Below the pieces are notes generated by a model, which saw only the letters and a list, made by a program, of their open reading frames with translations, made no database searches and was not told the DNA's origin. A DNA stretch of 64,000 bases from Emticicia sp031378345. Lineage in GTDB: Bacteria > Bacteroidota > Bacteroidia > Cytophagales > Spirosomataceae. This document shows, one piece after another, positions 18,790 to 25,478 of this stretch (its first letter is position 1; each line of letters opens with the position of its first letter). The stretch spans positions 221,821 through 285,820 of the forward strand of contig JANNDY010000010.1 in the NCBI GenBank assembly GCA_031378345.1, in the 5' to 3' direction. The translations under genes and the position numbers were made by a program.

Positions 18790-19722
18790 ATGAAATACAT
18801 TTATTCAATATTAATCCTTTCAGTTTTCTTATTTACAAGTTGCAATCAAACCAAAAGCAACGAAAAAAGTGAAGAGAAAAAGATAAAAGTTGGTGTTACG
18901 ATGCTCAGTATGCAAAATGAGTTTATCGTGAATATCAGCGATGAAATGAACAAAAAAGCAGAAGAATTAGGCGTAGAATTAATAACCGTTGATGCCGAAC
19001 ATCAGCCATTGAAGCAAATCGAACAAGTAGAAAGTTTCATTGCTCAAAAAGTGGATGTAATCATCATGAATCCTTGCGAGGTGGAAGCAAGTTCGCCAGC
19101 GGTAACAAAAGCTTTGGCAGCAAAAATTCCAATCATCAATGTAAATTCGGCCACAAGCACCAAACCAACTGCTTTTGTAGGTTCAAATGATGTAGAATCT
19201 GGCAGAATTGCCATGAAATTTATTGCTGACAAGTTAGGTGGAAAAGGAAACATAGTCATGATTCATGGTTTTATGGGGCAAGCGGCTCAGATTCAGCGTG
19301 AACAAGGTGCAAAAGAAATTTTGAAAGAATTTCCTAACCTAAAACTAATCGCTCATCAAACAGGTGAATGGGACAGAGCAAAAAGTATGGATTTAATGCA
19401 AAACTGGATTCAATCTTACGGAAAAGATATTAATGCAGTTTTTGCTCAAAATGACGAAATGGGCTTGGGAGCTTTGAAAGCCTTACAAGATACAGGACTA
19501 AAAGATAAAGTAATTGTGGTAAGCATTGATGCCATCGCCGATGCTTTGCAAGCTGTGAAAAAAGGCACACTCGATGCAACTGTTTTTCAAAATGCTAAAC
19601 AACAAGGTGCAGGAGCGATAGAAGTTGCTGTAAAAATTGCCACAGGGCAGTCTTATGAAAAAGAAGTGATGATTCCTTTTATGTTAGTTACGAAAGAAAA
19701 TATTGGGCGGTTTTTGAAGTAG
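18790..19722 (+). CDS. Sugar-binding lipoprotein of the ABC importer (RbsB type)
   Basis: A 310-residue periplasmic-binding protein of the Peripla_BP_4 type. The signal peptide ends in lipobox LFTSC with Cys18, so it is a lipoprotein, unlike soluble E. coli RbsB. Typical features are KVGVTMLSMQNEFIVNISDEM at the N-terminal edge, the hinge region INVNSATSTKPTAFVGSNDVESG, and VFAQNDEMGLGALKAL near residue 220. It starts 2 bp after the permease gene. It captures the sugar and delivers it to the RbsA/C-type transporter. The ligand cannot be assigned from sequence. Confidence 0.94.
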   Translation: MKYIYSILILSVFLFTSCNQTKSNEKSEEKKIKVGVTMLSMQNEFIVNISDEMNKKAEELGVELITVDAEHQPLKQIEQVESFIAQKVDVIIMNPCEVEASSPAVTKALAAKIPIINVNSATSTKPTAFVGSNDVESGRIAMKFIADKLGGKGNIVMIHGFMGQAAQIQREQGAKEILKEFPNLKLIAHQTGEWDRAKSMDLMQNWIQSYGKDINAVFAQNDEMGLGALKALQDTGLKDKVIVVSIDAIADALQAVKKGTLDATVFQNAKQQGAGAIEVAVKIATGQSYEKEVMIPFMLVTKENIGRFLK

Positions 19723-19757
19723 AAAAAGTGAAATAACTTCTCAAATTAATTTGATTC

Positions 19758-20393
19758 CTAATATTTCTGCAAACTTCCAGATTCAAAAATATCCTTGTTT
19801 TTAATGCCTTTTTGTGCCAAAACCATCATTGCATTGGCAACTTTTTCTCCTTCAATCGCTTTGTACTTGTCAGGTGTAATAAAACTGAAAACATTCATTA
19901 AAATCTCACCTATTTTTTCACCCAATCGAGGCTCATTTCTTTCTCCAAGTAACATCGAAGGTCGGAAAATCAATAGGGTGGGGTAGTGTAATTCGCTCAA
20001 TGCTTTTTCAACTTCTCCCTTCACTCGATTGTAGTAAATCATTGATTTTTCGTCTGCACCCATAGCTGTTACGATGAGGTATTGTTTCGCACCATTAACT
20101 AAGGCAGCTTTGGCAATTGTTACAGGATATGTGAAGTCTACTTTGTAGAAAGCTTCCTTTGAACCAGCTGCTTTCATCGTTGTTCCTAAGCAACAAAAAA
20201 CATCATCAGCAATGATTTTTGAACTATCCAAATTGTCGAAATCTACAATAATTTGCTCTAAATTTGGATGGTTTAAGTCAAGTGGTTTTCGAACTAAAAC
20301 TTTGACTTTTGAATAATAATTACTTGATAATAACTTTATAGTAAGGTGTTTACCAATCAAGCCAGTTGCTCCAATCACAAGTGCAGTTTTCAT
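19758..20393 (-). CDS. NAD(P)-binding Rossmann protein (NmrA/HTATIP2-like oxidoreductase)
   Basis: A 211-residue atypical short-chain-dehydrogenase-like protein. The N-terminus MKTALVIGATGLIGKHL carries the GxxGxxG dinucleotide motif (residues 8-14). KQYLIVTAMGADEKSMIYYNR replaces the classical YxxxK with a Tyr-Asn-Arg-x-Lys arrangement (YYNRVKGEVE), as in the HTATIP2/YbjT-like group. The substrate is unknown. It is transcribed towards the sugar locus and separated from it by 35 bp with no clear terminator. A -7 box (TACTTTTG) lies 22 bp upstream of the start. Confidence 0.85.
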   Translation of the reverse strand: MKTALVIGATGLIGKHLTIKLLSSNYYSKVKVLVRKPLDLNHPNLEQIIVDFDNLDSSKIIADDVFCCLGTTMKAAGSKEAFYKVDFTYPVTIAKAALVNGAKQYLIVTAMGADEKSMIYYNRVKGEVEKALSELHYPTLLIFRPSMLLGERNEPRLGEKIGEILMNVFSFITPDKYKAIEGEKVANAMMVLAQKGIKNKDIFESGSLQKY

Positions 20394-20414
20394 AATATAT
20401 TAGTAATGTTTTCA

Positions 20415-20422
20415 CAAAAGTA
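20415..20422 (-). promoter_or_regulatory. -7 box TACTTTTG
   Basis: This matches the Bacteroidota -7 consensus TAnnTTTG on the minus strand. Transcription would start about 15 bp before the Rossmann-protein ATG. No good TTG is seen at -33. Confidence 0.45.
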
Positions 20423-20463
20423 ATCTTTTTTGAGGAGCAGAAGTAAAGATTATTCGAAAATTA

Positions 20464-20484
20464 ATTCTTCATTCTTCATTAATT
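20464..20484. repeat. Short heptamer array
   Basis: ATTCTTC occurs twice, followed by ATTAATT, ending 1 bp before the stop codon of the plug-protein gene. It is a half-array without an obvious inverted partner. Confidence 0.5.
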
Positions 20485-20485
20485 T

Positions 20486-21775
20486 TCACCTTCTTTTATT
20501 AAAATCTATAACTCGATACCCAACCAATTTTTCACATCTTGCTGTAACAGGGCGGTGATAAACAAAAATTTCGTATGTGTTTTGTGTTTCGGCAAAATTA
20601 CCTTCAAAATATACTTCATCGGGAGCATTATTGCCTTTTTGAACAACAAAATTATAGTTATAAACACCCTGTTTGAGTAGAATTGTTGCTAAATAACCTC
20701 CAAAATCATTGTCATAAACCATTTCGTTTCTTTTATCCAATCGCCAGTCATTGAAACCAGCATTTACAAAAACCTTCTCATTTGCCTCTAATTCATGGCT
20801 TTTTAACTGAAATGTGGTGTGTATATAATCAGCTTCGGTTTCACCATTTGAGCCTTCACGGTTATCAATCACAAATGTTCCGTCAAAATCATTTGATTCC
20901 AAATAGGCAAATTCACTCCTGTTATATTGAGGCGAAATCCACATATCGTCTTCTTTTCCTCGATGAATCCTTTCTACAAATAAGCCTCGATTATATGTAC
21001 TTCTTGCATCAAAAAAACGAAATTCGTTGCCTGCAGGAAAGGTATTTTCATCTTCAAAAAATCGAAATTCTAATTTTTTACTACTTTCATCTACACTAAA
21101 AGGCTTTAAATTCTTGGCTGTTTTGTCCCAGCGATAATTTTGTCGAATCATTATTTTCAACTCATCTCGTGGCGACATTAATGAATAACCACCGAAATTT
21201 ATAGCAAAATCAAGCTGCTGATGTGTTTTGTTTTTTGAAGGTGCTTGTGCTTGCCTTACGTTTCCATTCGCTCCAACTCGATTTTCATAAACCATAAATC
21301 GTTTACTGATAATTATATCATCTTTCCGTCTATCTCGCCAAACAACCAATAAATAATTTCCAGAAAGTAGCATCTTTGGAATCTCAATTTTATAATGGTA
21401 AAAAGGCACTTTTGTATTTTGAGAAACTCGGTAATCATTGATAATCAGGTCATTATACTCGGGCATGTATTCAATTTCGGACAAAATAGATTGTTTCCAG
21501 TCCATTGTACAACTCAATATTTTTACATGAAATTGTTCATAATTAGCTTTCAAATCATCAAATTCAAGCCACAAATTTTTGCTGTCTTGAAGCTGAATCA
21601 CTGGCGGATTTAGGTTTCGGGCAGCATCATTTGCGTCACCAACTAAGGGGTAAAGTAAAACAGATTTTATAGTAGGCTCATAAATATTATCTTCAAAACG
21701 GAGTTGCTTCTGCCCCCTAACCCACGATGGGGGGATAAAATATAAAATCAACAAGATAAATAAGTTTTTTTGCAT
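20486..21775 (-). CDS. Type IX secretion system plug protein (DUF5103 family)
   Basis: A 429-residue exported protein. After the hydrophobic N-terminus it reads QLRFEDNIYEPTIKSVLLYP, the typical opening of the T9SS plug domain, and later contains NFGGYSLMSPRDELKI, RFFDARSTYNRG and VYDNDFGGYLATILLKQGVYNY. In Flavobacterium the plug protein closes the periplasmic side of the SprA translocon. A subtilase with a T9SS sorting tail is encoded at 42691, consistent with a working system; SprA itself is not in the window. The end of the signal peptide is odd: residues FIPPSWVRGQK are encoded by a GC-rich hairpin that looks inserted. This may affect signal peptidase cleavage. Confidence 0.88.
   Translation of the reverse strand: MQKNLFILLILYFIPPSWVRGQKQLRFEDNIYEPTIKSVLLYPLVGDANDAARNLNPPVIQLQDSKNLWLEFDDLKANYEQFHVKILSCTMDWKQSILSEIEYMPEYNDLIINDYRVSQNTKVPFYHYKIEIPKMLLSGNYLLVVWRDRRKDDIIISKRFMVYENRVGANGNVRQAQAPSKNKTHQQLDFAINFGGYSLMSPRDELKIMIRQNYRWDKTAKNLKPFSVDESSKKLEFRFFEDENTFPAGNEFRFFDARSTYNRGLFVERIHRGKEDDMWISPQYNRSEFAYLESNDFDGTFVIDNREGSNGETEADYIHTTFQLKSHELEANEKVFVNAGFNDWRLDKRNEMVYDNDFGGYLATILLKQGVYNYNFVVQKGNNAPDEVYFEGNFAETQNTYEIFVYHRPVTARCEKLVGYRVIDFNKRR
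21713..21734. repeat. GC-rich hairpin inside the plug gene signal region
   Basis: Five C (21713-21717) pair with a run of six G (21729-21734) around TAACCCACGAT. It is strikingly GC-rich for this genome and is translated as PPSWVRG near the signal cleavage site. Confidence 0.55.
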
Positions 21776-21792
21776 GAAAAAGAATGTTTTTT

Positions 21793-21800
21793 CAAAACTA
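21793..21800 (-). promoter_or_regulatory. -7 box TAGTTTTG
   Basis: TAnnTTTG match on the minus strand 18 bp upstream of the plug-protein ATG, which would give a very short leader. No clear -33 TTG. Confidence 0.45.
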
Positions 21801-21864
21801 ACGAAATTGTTTTTGTAATTATTAGGGTATTTTTTCTCAAAAAAATTTTTTTTACTTACTAACG

Positions 21865-21883
21865 GACAAGTTTAAAACTTGTC
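21865..21883. repeat. Palindrome GACAAGTTT-A-AAACTTGTC
   Basis: A 9-bp perfect stem with a single central base. It lies in the 223-bp gap between the divergently placed plug gene and the end of the DUF2911 gene. In style it resembles the palindrome at 37841-37873. Confidence 0.65.
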
Positions 21884-21895
21884 GTACAAACACAT

Positions 21896-21933
21896 AAAAA
21901 AATCTCCAAGATGATTTCTACTTGGAGATTTTT
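21896..21933 (-). terminator. Bidirectional rho-independent terminator
   Basis: AAAAATCTCCAAG pairs with CTTGGAGATTTTT around a 10-nt loop, with A-run and T-run on either side. It would end the DUF2911 transcript coming from the right on the minus strand. Confidence 0.8.
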
Positions 21934-21970
21934 AAAACTTGGTTGCTTGGTCAGTTAATGAGAAGGTTTA

Positions 21971-21998
21971 TAACTCAGAATTCAGCACTCATAACTAT
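21971..21998. repeat. Heptamer array at the 3' end of the DUF2911 gene
   Basis: TAACTCA, GAATTCA, GCACTCA, TAACTAT: four units in register, abutting the DUF2911 stop codon. Confidence 0.65.
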
Positions 21999-22880
21999 TT
22001 AAGACTTCTTTTTCTTAGGAACTTCAACGGGTGCTGCTGGCATCGCTGGAATTTTTGATTTAATGTCAGTAATACCTTTTTCGATACCATCTTTGAAGAA
22101 TTGATAGCTGCTATCGCCAGTTCCAAGAGCTTGTGCTTTTAGGGCAAAACCCATGGCTTCAGATGATTTTCCAAGTTTATCTAAGATTTGTGCTTTTATC
22201 CAGTTATTACGGAATCCTTCACGTAATGCCAACGATTTATCAACTAAACCCAATGCTTTGTTTAAATCTAAGCCTTTTTGCAACATATAATCAGCAGCTT
22301 GCTGGAAAGTATTTGAGGCATCGTTACCTTTTGCTGTAACTGCATTTTCGATTGAAGTAACATTATCAACTGTGATTGCAATTGAAACTTTAGTTTTTTC
22401 CCAAGAAATATTCATCATTGCAGCATCATCTTTTACATCTGAAAAATCAATCGTGAATGACTCAACTGTGGAAACATCTTGCGGACGAGCCGTTACTCGC
22501 AACACATCATCAGTTGCTACATAGTTGGCTTCGTTTACTCCCAAATTTTTACTAAAAATGATTGTCCAATTTGCTTGACTCGGAATTGACATAATGGCAT
22601 ATTTACCAGCTTTCAAGACTTGACCTTGAACCATAATATCGCCAGTTGTTTCAATTTTAGTTGAACTATTCGCACCTGTACGATAAATTTTGTCGAATGG
22701 AATTAGTTTTCCGAATATTTCACGCCCTTTCAATGATGGACGAGAATAATCGACTGACACTTTGGTTACACCCACAACTTGTGAAATTGTTGCCGCTGGA
22801 CTTGGGGCTGGAGTAACTTGTGCAAAAACGAAAGTGCTTGATAGTAAGCAACTTAGAACAATTAGAATGTTTTTTTTCAT
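21999..22880 (-). CDS. DUF2911 domain protein, exported
   Basis: A 293-residue protein with a clear signal peptide (cleavage near VFAQ-V, residue 21). The DUF2911 domain covers about residues 25-170 with SQVVGVTKVSVDYSRPSLKGR, the common FGKLIPFDKIYRTGANSSTKI, and GKYAIMSIPSQANWTIIFSK. A helical TPR-like tail (about 185-280) follows and ends in a basic KKKKS. The family is widespread in Bacteroidota and has no known reaction. A -7 box (TAGATTTG) lies 43 bp upstream. It is divergent from the Nudix gene. Confidence 0.88.
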   Translation of the reverse strand: MKKNILIVLSCLLSSTFVFAQVTPAPSPAATISQVVGVTKVSVDYSRPSLKGREIFGKLIPFDKIYRTGANSSTKIETTGDIMVQGQVLKAGKYAIMSIPSQANWTIIFSKNLGVNEANYVATDDVLRVTARPQDVSTVESFTIDFSDVKDDAAMMNISWEKTKVSIAITVDNVTSIENAVTAKGNDASNTFQQAADYMLQKGLDLNKALGLVDKSLALREGFRNNWIKAQILDKLGKSSEAMGFALKAQALGTGDSSYQFFKDGIEKGITDIKSKIPAMPAAPVEVPKKKKS

Positions 22881-22922
22881 TAGAATTACAGATTTTGTTG
22901 ATTGGTTGAACTAATTTTACTG

Positions 22923-22930
22923 CAAATCTA
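22923..22930 (-). promoter_or_regulatory. -7 box TAGATTTG
   Basis: TAnnTTTG match on the minus strand, giving a leader of about 35 nt to the DUF2911 ATG. Confidence 0.4.
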
Positions 22931-22946
22931 ATTATAAACTATTACT

Positions 22947-23483
22947 ATGCACAGAAATATTCTTCTTGATTTATTACGAAAACATATTTGTTTTGATAAA
23001 AATGAAACAAATATGCTTGCTGAAACAATCAAATTTGTAAAAGCGAACGAGGATTGTTTTAAGCGAGAATTGGAAATTGGACACATAACTGGCTCTGCTT
23101 GGATTATTGATAATTCACATCAATTTGTTTTGCTTACACATCATCGGAAATTAGATAAATGGTTTCAGCCAGGGGGGCATTGCGATGGTGATGTTGATGT
23201 GCTAAATGTTGCCATGAAAGAAGCCATCGAAGAAACGGGGTTAGCTGATATTAAGGTACTCAGCTTTGATATTTTTGATGTTGATATTCATGAAATTCCA
23301 GCCAGAAAAGACATTGCAGCACATTTTCATTACGATATTCGCTTTTTATTTGAAGCCGATAAAAATATTCCATTAGTCATTTCGGAAGAATCGAATGATT
23401 TGGCTTGGGTCGAAATCTTTAAGGTTTCAACGTTGAATGATTCAGAATCAATTGCAAGAATGTGTAGAAAAGTTCAGAATTAA
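22947..23483 (+). CDS. Nudix hydrolase
   Basis: A 178-residue cytoplasmic Nudix protein. The Nudix box is present as GHCDGDVDVLNVAMKEAIEE followed by TGL. The catalytic core EAIEETG keeps the metal-binding glutamates, but the first Glu of the consensus is Val and the Arg is Lys. This variant is common in the subgroup beginning GGHCDGD. The N-terminal helix region (residues 1-45) and ITGSAWIIDN before the box fit this subgroup. Substrates are nucleoside diphosphate derivatives; the specific one is unknown. It ends 4 bp before the convergent nuoC stop. Confidence 0.9.
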   Translation: MHRNILLDLLRKHICFDKNETNMLAETIKFVKANEDCFKRELEIGHITGSAWIIDNSHQFVLLTHHRKLDKWFQPGGHCDGDVDVLNVAMKEAIEETGLADIKVLSFDIFDVDIHEIPARKDIAAHFHYDIRFLFEADKNIPLVISEESNDLAWVEIFKVSTLNDSESIARMCRKVQN

Positions 23484-23487
23484 ATCC

Positions 23488-23988
23488 TCAACTTTTTACT
23501 TTTATTCCATGATAAAGTTCTTGTTCTTTGTAATCTTTGCGAAGCGGATGCCCTTCCCAGTCAGCTGGGAGTAATATTCGTCGTAAATCTGGGTGTCCAA
23601 CAAAATCAATTCCTACCAAATCGTATGCTTCTCTTTCATGCCAGTCGGCAGTTTTCCAGATTGGAGTTAATGAATATATTTGTGGTAGCGGCTCACCTTC
23701 TTTGTTACGTTCAACCTCAACTTTTAGCACAATACTATGTTCATAAGGAATCGAATTGAGGTGATAAATTACTTCTATAGTTCCAACTTCGGGACCATTA
23801 TCAATGGCAGTGATACAGGTCAAAAAATCAAAATATAATTGTGGCTGTACGTGTAGAAACTGACAAACTTCGAGTAATTTATCATTGGCAATTGTAATGC
23901 TTGGTTGAGGCGAAGCAGTATCTTCTTTCAAGATAATTTCTTCGTCAAACATGGTAACGATTAAGTTTTTAATTTCTGAATATTGCAT
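23488..23988 (-). CDS. nuoC: NADH-quinone oxidoreductase subunit C
   Basis: A 166-residue protein of the complex I 30-kDa subunit family. The signature HEREAYDLVGIDFVGHPD...RILLPADWEGHPLRKDY spans residues about 117-153. NuoC belongs to the peripheral arm next to NuoD. No other complex I gene is within the window on either side; the neighbours are a Nudix enzyme, a decayed membrane-protein frame and pyrB. Length is normal for a stand-alone NuoC rather than a NuoCD fusion. It could be the only copy, separated from a nuo operon, or a second copy. Confidence 0.93.
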   Translation of the reverse strand: MQYSEIKNLIVTMFDEEIILKEDTASPQPSITIANDKLLEVCQFLHVQPQLYFDFLTCITAIDNGPEVGTIEVIYHLNSIPYEHSIVLKVEVERNKEGEPLPQIYSLTPIWKTADWHEREAYDLVGIDFVGHPDLRRILLPADWEGHPLRKDYKEQELYHGIKVKS

Positions 23989-23992
23989 AAAT

Positions 23993-24020
23993 TAATTGTT
24001 AATGCTAAATGATTAATTCA
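23993..24020. repeat. Heptamer array upstream of nuoC
   Basis: TAATTGT, TAATGCT, AAATGAT, TAATTCA in register. The array lies between nuoC and the frame at 24029. Confidence 0.5.
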
Positions 24021-24028
24021 AAAATAAT

Positions 24029-24382
24029 TCAACCTTTTATAACAATCCATAAAACTACATATGTTAAAAAGAAATGTATAAAAACAATTTCATTTGAATT
24101 TGAGATATTTTTCAATAAATATGTATTGTAAATTTTAAGATGATTTTTTGAAAAATAGTAAGTTACAAGCATTGAAATGATAGAAGAAAGAATCCAGTTT
24201 GAATCAAAGTAATACTTATCAAAATATTTTTTTTCCAGAAATAAACTAACTGAAACAATATTAAAAAAAATATTAAGTACAAACCCTCTATTTATATAAA
24301 AATTTGGCTTTTCATTTTTATCAAGACTTTGTTTTATGTAACAAAAATAGAGAAATTTTATCCTTTTTAATTCTATATTAAA
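24029..24382 (-). pseudogene. Hydrophobic open frame without a start codon (membrane-protein remnant?)
   Basis: Directly after, and in frame with, the pyrB stop codon there are 117 sense codons before a TGA at 24029-24031. The translation looks like a real small membrane protein. It has a charged start (IELKRIKFLYFCYIK) and hydrophobic segments FVLNIFFNIVSVSLFL, WILSSIISMLVTYYF and EIVFIHFFLTYVVLWIVI separated by polar loops. The first in-frame ATG comes only about 70 codons in, and no GTG or TTG precedes it. An open run this long is unlikely by chance in AT-rich DNA. I therefore read it as a gene that lost its 5' end, or one using an unusual start. No family is recognised. Confidence 0.5.
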
Positions 24383-25300
24383 TTACTGTGCCAATAAATA
24401 AAGTACCGCCATTCTGACTGCCACGCCGTTTTCAACTTGTTCAAGAATAATGGAGTGATGTGAATCTGCGGCATCACTTGTTAGTTCTACACCTCTATTT
24501 ATCGGACCGGGATGCATCAAAACAATCTCTTTATTTAGGTCGTCAAGCATTTTTTTATTGATTCCAAAATACAAAGAATATTCTCGCAACGATGGAAAAT
24601 ATTTAATATGCTGACGTTCGAGCTGAATACGTAGCACATTCGCTACATCGCACCATTGTAAGGCGTTTTGAACATTATGTTCAACTTTCACACCAATTTC
24701 TCTAATATATTTTGGCAAAAGTGTATTCGGTCCACAAACCATTACTTCAGCACCGAGTTTTTGGAGGCAAAAAATATTTGATAAAGCTACTCTCGAATGA
24801 AGAATATCGCCAATAATTGCAACTTTTTTTCCTGCCAAATCTCCCAATTTTTCTTGCATCGAAAAAGCATCAAGCAATGCTTGCGTAGGATGTTCGTGTG
24901 TGCCATCTCCAGCATTTACGATATTGGCTTTAATATGTTTCGACAAATAATGTGCCGCTCCGGGACTGCTGTGTCGCATCACAACCATATCTACTTTCAT
25001 TGCCAAAATATTATTGACTGTATCAAGTAAAGTTTCCCCTTTTTTAACGGAACTTCCTGATGCTGAGAAGTTTACAACATCTGCAGAGAGGCGTTTTTCT
25101 GCTAATTCGAAGGAAAGTTTTGTCCGAGTAGAGTTTTCAAAAAACACGTTTGCAATAGTTACATCACGCAGTGAAGGCACTTTTTTGATTGGACGATTGA
25201 TAACATCTTTAAATTCTTTGGCTGTTTCCAAAATAAGTTGAATATCGTTTGCCGTTATGTCTTTTATTCCAAGAAGATGCTTCGTACTAAGTGATTGCAT
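24383..25300 (-). CDS. pyrB: Aspartate carbamoyltransferase catalytic chain
   Basis: A 305-residue enzyme that condenses carbamoyl phosphate with aspartate, the first committed step of pyrimidine synthesis. The carbamoyl-phosphate site STRTKLSFE is at residues 57-65, with KKGET near 86-90, HPTQALLD from His138, and HPGPINRGVE near the C-terminus. The start is placed at the ATG at 25300 (MQSLSTKHLLGIKDI), which gives the usual family length. A TTG nine codons upstream overlaps a -7 box and is unlikely to be used. Nothing suggests a regulatory chain nearby, so this is probably the unregulated trimer type. Confidence 0.96.
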   Translation of the reverse strand: MQSLSTKHLLGIKDITANDIQLILETAKEFKDVINRPIKKVPSLRDVTIANVFFENSTRTKLSFELAEKRLSADVVNFSASGSSVKKGETLLDTVNNILAMKVDMVVMRHSSPGAAHYLSKHIKANIVNAGDGTHEHPTQALLDAFSMQEKLGDLAGKKVAIIGDILHSRVALSNIFCLQKLGAEVMVCGPNTLLPKYIREIGVKVEHNVQNALQWCDVANVLRIQLERQHIKYFPSLREYSLYFGINKKMLDDLNKEIVLMHPGPINRGVELTSDAADSHHSIILEQVENGVAVRMAVLYLLAQ

Positions 25301-25324
25301 TGTATTTTGTGAAGAAAGATTTTG

Positions 25325-25332
25325 CAAAAATA
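25325..25332 (-). promoter_or_regulatory. -7 box TATTTTTG for pyrB
   Basis: TAnnTTTG match on the minus strand, 24 bp before the ATG at 25300. It supports the shorter pyrB start. Confidence 0.45.
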
Positions 25333-25370
25333 GTCAAAAGTTTTGAATTATGAACGGTCCGCCGTTGCGG

Positions 25371-25478
25371 TTCTGAGTTCAGAATTTTAAAAATTCAAAA
25401 TCATATCAACAAAATCATTTATCATAGAAATATTTTGAGTTTTAAACTCAGAACTCAAGACTCAGAATTCAGAACTAA
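25371..25478. repeat. Heptamer array running into the 3' end of aroA, with an inverted fragment
   Basis: AAACTCA, GAACTCA, AGACTCA, GAATTCA, GAACTAA occupy 25444-25478. TTCTGAG and TTCAGAA at 25371-25384 form the inverted fragment. The array supplies the last residues (LVLNSES) and the stop codon of aroA. Confidence 0.7.

Noticed and set aside
24383..25300. Stop-codon read-through from pyrB into the following frame
   Set aside because: pyrB has normal length and a normal C-terminus, and a hydrophobic extension would make no sense for a soluble trimer.
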